NCBI RefSeq assembly: GCF_050268245.1
Contig: NZ_JBNNGK010000003.1
Coordinates: 124,001 to 188,000 of the forward strand
Length of the DNA stretch: 64,000 nucleotides
Source of the DNA: JBNNGK01 sp050268245
Lineage (GTDB): Bacteria > Pseudomonadota > Gammaproteobacteria > Enterobacterales > Enterobacteriaceae
Direction of reading: 5' to 3'
A program made the position numbers and the translations under genes. How positions within the stretch are numbered: the stretch's first letter is position 1; every line of letters starts with the position of its first letter. The notes beneath the pieces were generated by a model. It was given only the letters and a program-made list of their open reading frames with translations, ran no database searches and was not told where the DNA came from. Positions 61,270 to 64,000 of this stretch are shown here, piece by piece.

Positions 61270-62577
61270 ATGAAAAATAGAACAGTGCAAGATATTGAGC
61301 GCAGTGCGATTAAGAAGCTCACGATAAACATCGTGCCTATTATGATTCTTCTGTATTTTCTGGCGTTTCTCGATCGTAATAATATGGCTTACGCGGCGAT
61401 GGCGCTAGAAGACAGTTTGGGATTAACTGCATCGGCATTTGGTTTTGCGTCCGGGATATTTTTCATCGGTTACTTTATGTTTGAAGTGCCGAGTAATGCG
61501 GGCACCATCAAGTTTGGCCCCCGGCTGTGGTTTGCCCGCATACTTATTTCATGGGGGATCTTCGCAACCCTGCTTGGCTTTGTCAGAACACCGATGGAAT
61601 TATACATTTGCCGCTTTATGTTAGGGGTTTGTGAAGCCGGCTTTTTCCCCTCTGTAGTGTATTACTTTACGGTGTTTTTCCCAGAGAAGTATCGCACAAA
61701 AATATTGGGGTTGTTTATTATCGTACAACCGCTATCTAACGCCATTGGTTCACCTATTTCTGGCTTAATATTAGATATACAGGACGGATGGTTTGGTTTA
61801 GAGGCCTGGCAACTGCTGTTTATTATTGAAGGGATCCCGCCGATTATTATCGGCTTGTTTATTCCTTTTATTATTAAAAATTCGCCCAAAGATGTGCACT
61901 ATCTGGATGTCGAAGAAAAAGCCTGGCTAATGAGCAGTACCGAACGGACAAAGTCCGGCTCTAAAATAACCCTAGCGGATTTTTTTAGCGGGATAAAAAA
62001 CAGAAAATATCTCCTCTATGCACTGCTTAATTTCGGCATGGTCTGCGGTATTTATGGTTTTGGTATGTGGTTGCCTTCTATTCTTACCTCAATTTCGGGT
62101 GATGATATCTTCAAGGTAAGCCTGCTGGCCTTGATCCCTTACGGATTGGCAGCGTTGTTAATTTATCCCTGGAGTGTTTGGGCCAGCAAAACCAAAAAAA
62201 TAGCGCTGTTTGCGGGGATCAGCATGGCCGTTGCGGCGGTGGGATTAGCCGGGGCGGTGATCTTCTTTCACTATAACCTGTTTGTTGCCGTTTCTTTTTT
62301 ATGTATTGCGTCGATAGGTATTTATACCGCGGTGCCGCCGTTTTTATCAATGCCCGCCAATATTTCAGCCGGCGCGTCGGCGGCGGCGGGATTGGCGGTG
62401 GTGAGTTGCATCGGCAATGTTGGCGGATTTGTCGCCCCTTATGCCGTCGGGTTGCTTAAGGATCTCAGCGGTAGCGATATTCCGGGGCTTATCTTTTTGT
62501 CTTTATGTTTACTGATAACCGGGGTGATCTGCATTTTTTATTGTGCCAAACAGCGAGAAGGCATCATCAACGCCTAA
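61270..62577 (+). CDS. MFS transporter, anion:cation symporter (ACS) type
   Basis: This 435-residue major facilitator has twelve hydrophobic segments. The first cytoplasmic motif region FLDRNNMAYA and the ACS-type text GFASGIFFIGYFMFEVPSN are both present. ACS members take up organic and sugar acids with protons. The ATG at 61270 is preferred; the frame opens from 61204. The gene is followed by an SDR and an RbsD/FucU-like protein, suggesting uptake and conversion of a sugar-type compound. The substrate is not clear. Confidence 0.82.
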   Translation: MKNRTVQDIERSAIKKLTINIVPIMILLYFLAFLDRNNMAYAAMALEDSLGLTASAFGFASGIFFIGYFMFEVPSNAGTIKFGPRLWFARILISWGIFATLLGFVRTPMELYICRFMLGVCEAGFFPSVVYYFTVFFPEKYRTKILGLFIIVQPLSNAIGSPISGLILDIQDGWFGLEAWQLLFIIEGIPPIIIGLFIPFIIKNSPKDVHYLDVEEKAWLMSSTERTKSGSKITLADFFSGIKNRKYLLYALLNFGMVCGIYGFGMWLPSILTSISGDDIFKVSLLALIPYGLAALLIYPWSVWASKTKKIALFAGISMAVAAVGLAGAVIFFHYNLFVAVSFLCIASIGIYTAVPPFLSMPANISAGASAAAGLAVVSCIGNVGGFVAPYAVGLLKDLSGSDIPGLIFLSLCLLITGVICIFYCAKQREGIINA

Positions 62578-62613
62578 TGGCGTTACGTTAACAATCATTT
62601 TAGAGGCATAAAT

Positions 62614-63378
62614 ATGGGCAATCTTACGGGTAAAAAAGTTTTCATTACCGGCGCAGAGCAGGGGATCGGTAAAACCACGGCGGAATATCTGATTAAAGCC
62701 GGCTGCGATATTTATATCCACTATTTTAGCGGTGAAGAGGGCCCCAAAACGTTAGTGAGTCAGGCGCAGGCATTGGGGCAAAGAGCGGCGTACGGTTATG
62801 CCGATCTGACGCAGGCCGCAGACGCCGAGCAGTGCGTGGCGGCGGCTGGCGAATTTTTAGGGGGGATTGATATTCTGATTAATAACGTCGGGGGAATTAT
62901 CGCCCGGAAATGGTTAGGGGAGATCGACAGCCAATTCTGGCAGACGGTCATCGACGTGAATATGACCACCATGTTGAACGTGACGCAGAGTGCATTGCCG
63001 TGGTTAAAATCGGCACCGAACGGCGCCAGTATTGTTAATTTGGCCTCGCTGGCCGGCCGGTCTGGCGGCCATTCGGGATCACTCGCTTACTCGACAACCA
63101 AAGGCGCGGTGCTAACCTGGACACGCTCATTGGCGGCAGAGTTGGGGTCTTGTGGCATTAGGGTGAATGCGGTGGCGCCGGGGTTGATCCTCGGGACACG
63201 TTTTCACAACCAACACACCACCAAAGCCTCCGCTGAGGAAACCATTCATGGCATTCCATTGGGCAGGGCGGGCACTCCCGATGATGTTGCACGCGTTATC
63301 ACCTTCCTGGCGGCAGAATATGATGGTTTTGTCAGTGGGGCGACTATTGATGTGAATGGCGGCATTTACCGTATGTAA
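62614..63378 (+). CDS. SDR-family oxidoreductase
   Basis: This 254-residue classical SDR has the nucleotide-binding motif FITGAEQGIGKTTA, the NNVGG segment, the catalytic Ser and Tyr in SLAGRSGGHSGSLAYSTTKG and the GIRVNAVAPGLIL segment. It is typical of sugar, polyol or sugar-acid dehydrogenases. It lies in the same direction as the MFS transporter 36 nt upstream, so it is co-transcribed. It is not a close copy of the SDR at 12034. The substrate is unknown. Confidence 0.85.
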   Translation: MGNLTGKKVFITGAEQGIGKTTAEYLIKAGCDIYIHYFSGEEGPKTLVSQAQALGQRAAYGYADLTQAADAEQCVAAAGEFLGGIDILINNVGGIIARKWLGEIDSQFWQTVIDVNMTTMLNVTQSALPWLKSAPNGASIVNLASLAGRSGGHSGSLAYSTTKGAVLTWTRSLAAELGSCGIRVNAVAPGLILGTRFHNQHTTKASAEETIHGIPLGRAGTPDDVARVITFLAAEYDGFVSGATIDVNGGIYRM

Positions 63379-63405
63379 TCTGCCGGCATGGCTAGGGAGT
63401 ACCGT

Positions 63406-63822
63406 ATGATAAAATCTGATATTACCCACCCGGAGCTGTTAAGCGCATTGGCGAAGTGCGGGCATAAAACGCAACTGTTAATTGCCGACAGCAATTATTC
63501 TTTTGTCACCCATGCGCCACGCAACGCGGTGCGGATTTATTTGAATTTCGCGCCAGGTATGTTGGCTGCACCCTGCATATTACAAAAGTTGTTATTGTGC
63601 ATTAATGTGGAGAGCGCGACATTAATGTGTTCTCCCGATGATTTTCACAACGGTATTGAACAGGAATATCAAAAACTGTTGCCGGAAACATGTGCAGTGC
63701 ATCATTTACCGCGTGAAGCGTTCTATGCGCAGGTGAAATCAGACAGTACGTTACTGGTTATCGCATCCGGTGAACAGCGGCGTTACGCCAATTTATTGTT
63801 GACGGTGGGAACGGTCGGTTAA
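63406..63822 (+). CDS. RbsD/FucU-family sugar mutarotase-like protein
   Basis: The 138-residue product starts MIKSDITHPELLSALAKCGH and has LLIADSNYSF, the RbsD/FucU core in which the histidine of KCGHKTQ is catalytic. RbsD and FucU equilibrate sugar anomers. The middle part is less conserved, and no ribose or fucose assignment can be made. The ATG at 63406 has an AGGGAG site. It ends the LacI-MFS-SDR cassette and is convergent with fliR. Confidence 0.72.
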   Translation: MIKSDITHPELLSALAKCGHKTQLLIADSNYSFVTHAPRNAVRIYLNFAPGMLAAPCILQKLLLCINVESATLMCSPDDFHNGIEQEYQKLLPETCAVHHLPREAFYAQVKSDSTLLVIASGEQRRYANLLLTVGTVG

Positions 63823-63862
63823 TCTGAGCAGGCCAATCACATCCCGAACGGCATGCAATAAT

Positions 63863-63903
63863 GATGAGCGGCGGTACCGCGTTTTAGCGCGTCATACCGC
63901 TCA
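63863..63903. terminator. Bidirectional hairpin between the RbsD-like gene and fliR
   Basis: GATGAGCGG and CCGCTCATC are perfect arms around a loop with further pairing. It overlaps the fliR 3' end and could stop both convergent transcripts. The T tract is weak. Confidence 0.4.
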
Positions 63904-64000
63904 TCACATCGGCTAACCGATTAAAGACCTCGCCGAACAGATGTTCGCAGAACGGCGCCAGCATGGGCATCATCATGCCAAGCGTCAGAATGCCGACGGT
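63884..64000 (-). CDS. fliR: Flagellar export gate protein FliR, C-terminal end (cut by window edge)
   Basis: The 38 visible residues read TVGILTLGMMMPMLAPFCEH, then LFGEVFNRLADVMSG, which is the C-terminus of FliR (E. coli ends MPLIAPFCEHLFSEIFN-). FliR is a core membrane component of the flagellar export gate. The stop is TAA at 63886-63884. Its presence shows that the flagellar locus resumes beyond the LacI-MFS-SDR-RbsD cassette. Confidence 0.85.
   Translation of the reverse strand, partial: TVGILTLGMMMPMLAPFCEHLFGEVFNRLADVMSGMTR

Noticed and set aside
1..64000. CRISPR arrays, tRNA or rRNA genes, prophage or insertion-sequence transposases
   Set aside because: None was recognised anywhere in the window; the tandem repeats seen are palindromic arrays with units over 80 bp and no spacer-repeat pattern.

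Overview
The window looks like chromosome of a motile enterobacterium, most likely Yersiniaceae or a close relative (Serratia/Yersinia type). The evidence is recognisable enterobacterial RcsA, DsrB, UspC, FlhDC and Hha/YmoA-family proteins, moderate G+C content, and one contiguous run of flhDC, mot, che, flhBAE and flg genes ending at fliR. In E. coli these genes are split between separate loci. The species cannot be named from this sequence alone.

Bases 1-11226 hold the aerobic phenylacetate (paa) pathway. A leftward operon paaABCDEFGHIJK (paaK cut by the left edge) is divergent from paaZ. The shared control region carries an exact TGATTC-N27-GAATCA operator for the repressor PaaX and a CRP site. 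paaX and paaY are not in the window.

Bases 11361-20210 are a mixed housekeeping and stress region: a VOC-fold protein, an SDR with an adjacent LysR regulator, three small stress or membrane proteins, a membrane-anchored EEP-family hydrolase, a quinone oxidoreductase, a cold-shock protein with a cold-box-like leader, dsrB and rcsA. Next come a decayed CaiB/BaiF CoA-transferase pseudogene and an MgtA-type Mg2+ ATPase. The ATPase has a PhoP box, a sigma70 promoter and a leader containing a short peptide ORF. A SatD/DUF3307 pair follows, preceded by three palindromes at exactly 29-bp spacing, then uspC and an Hha/YmoA-family gene.

Bases 29831-59071 are the flagellar and chemotaxis locus: flhDC, motAB-cheAW, two chemoreceptors, cheRBYZ, flhBAE, flgNMA (leftward) and flgBCDEFGHIJ-flgKL (rightward). 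The regulatory hierarchy is readable. CRP and RcsAB sites lie upstream of flhDC, and sigma28 (FliA) promoters with 11-bp spacers precede motA (inside flhC), the first chemoreceptor, flgM and flgK. RcsA, encoded 10 kb away, has an RcsAB box of its own. flhB carries a 4-bp tandem duplication that shifts the frame near its C-terminus.

A palindromic repeat family with core GGGCG-YRG-4 nt-CYRCGCCC is scattered between flagellar operons and expanded into arrays on both sides of flgKL. Bases 59922-63822 are a carbohydrate-type cassette (LacI regulator, MFS transporter, SDR, RbsD/FucU-like protein) lying between flgL and fliR; only the 3' end of fliR is present at the right edge.
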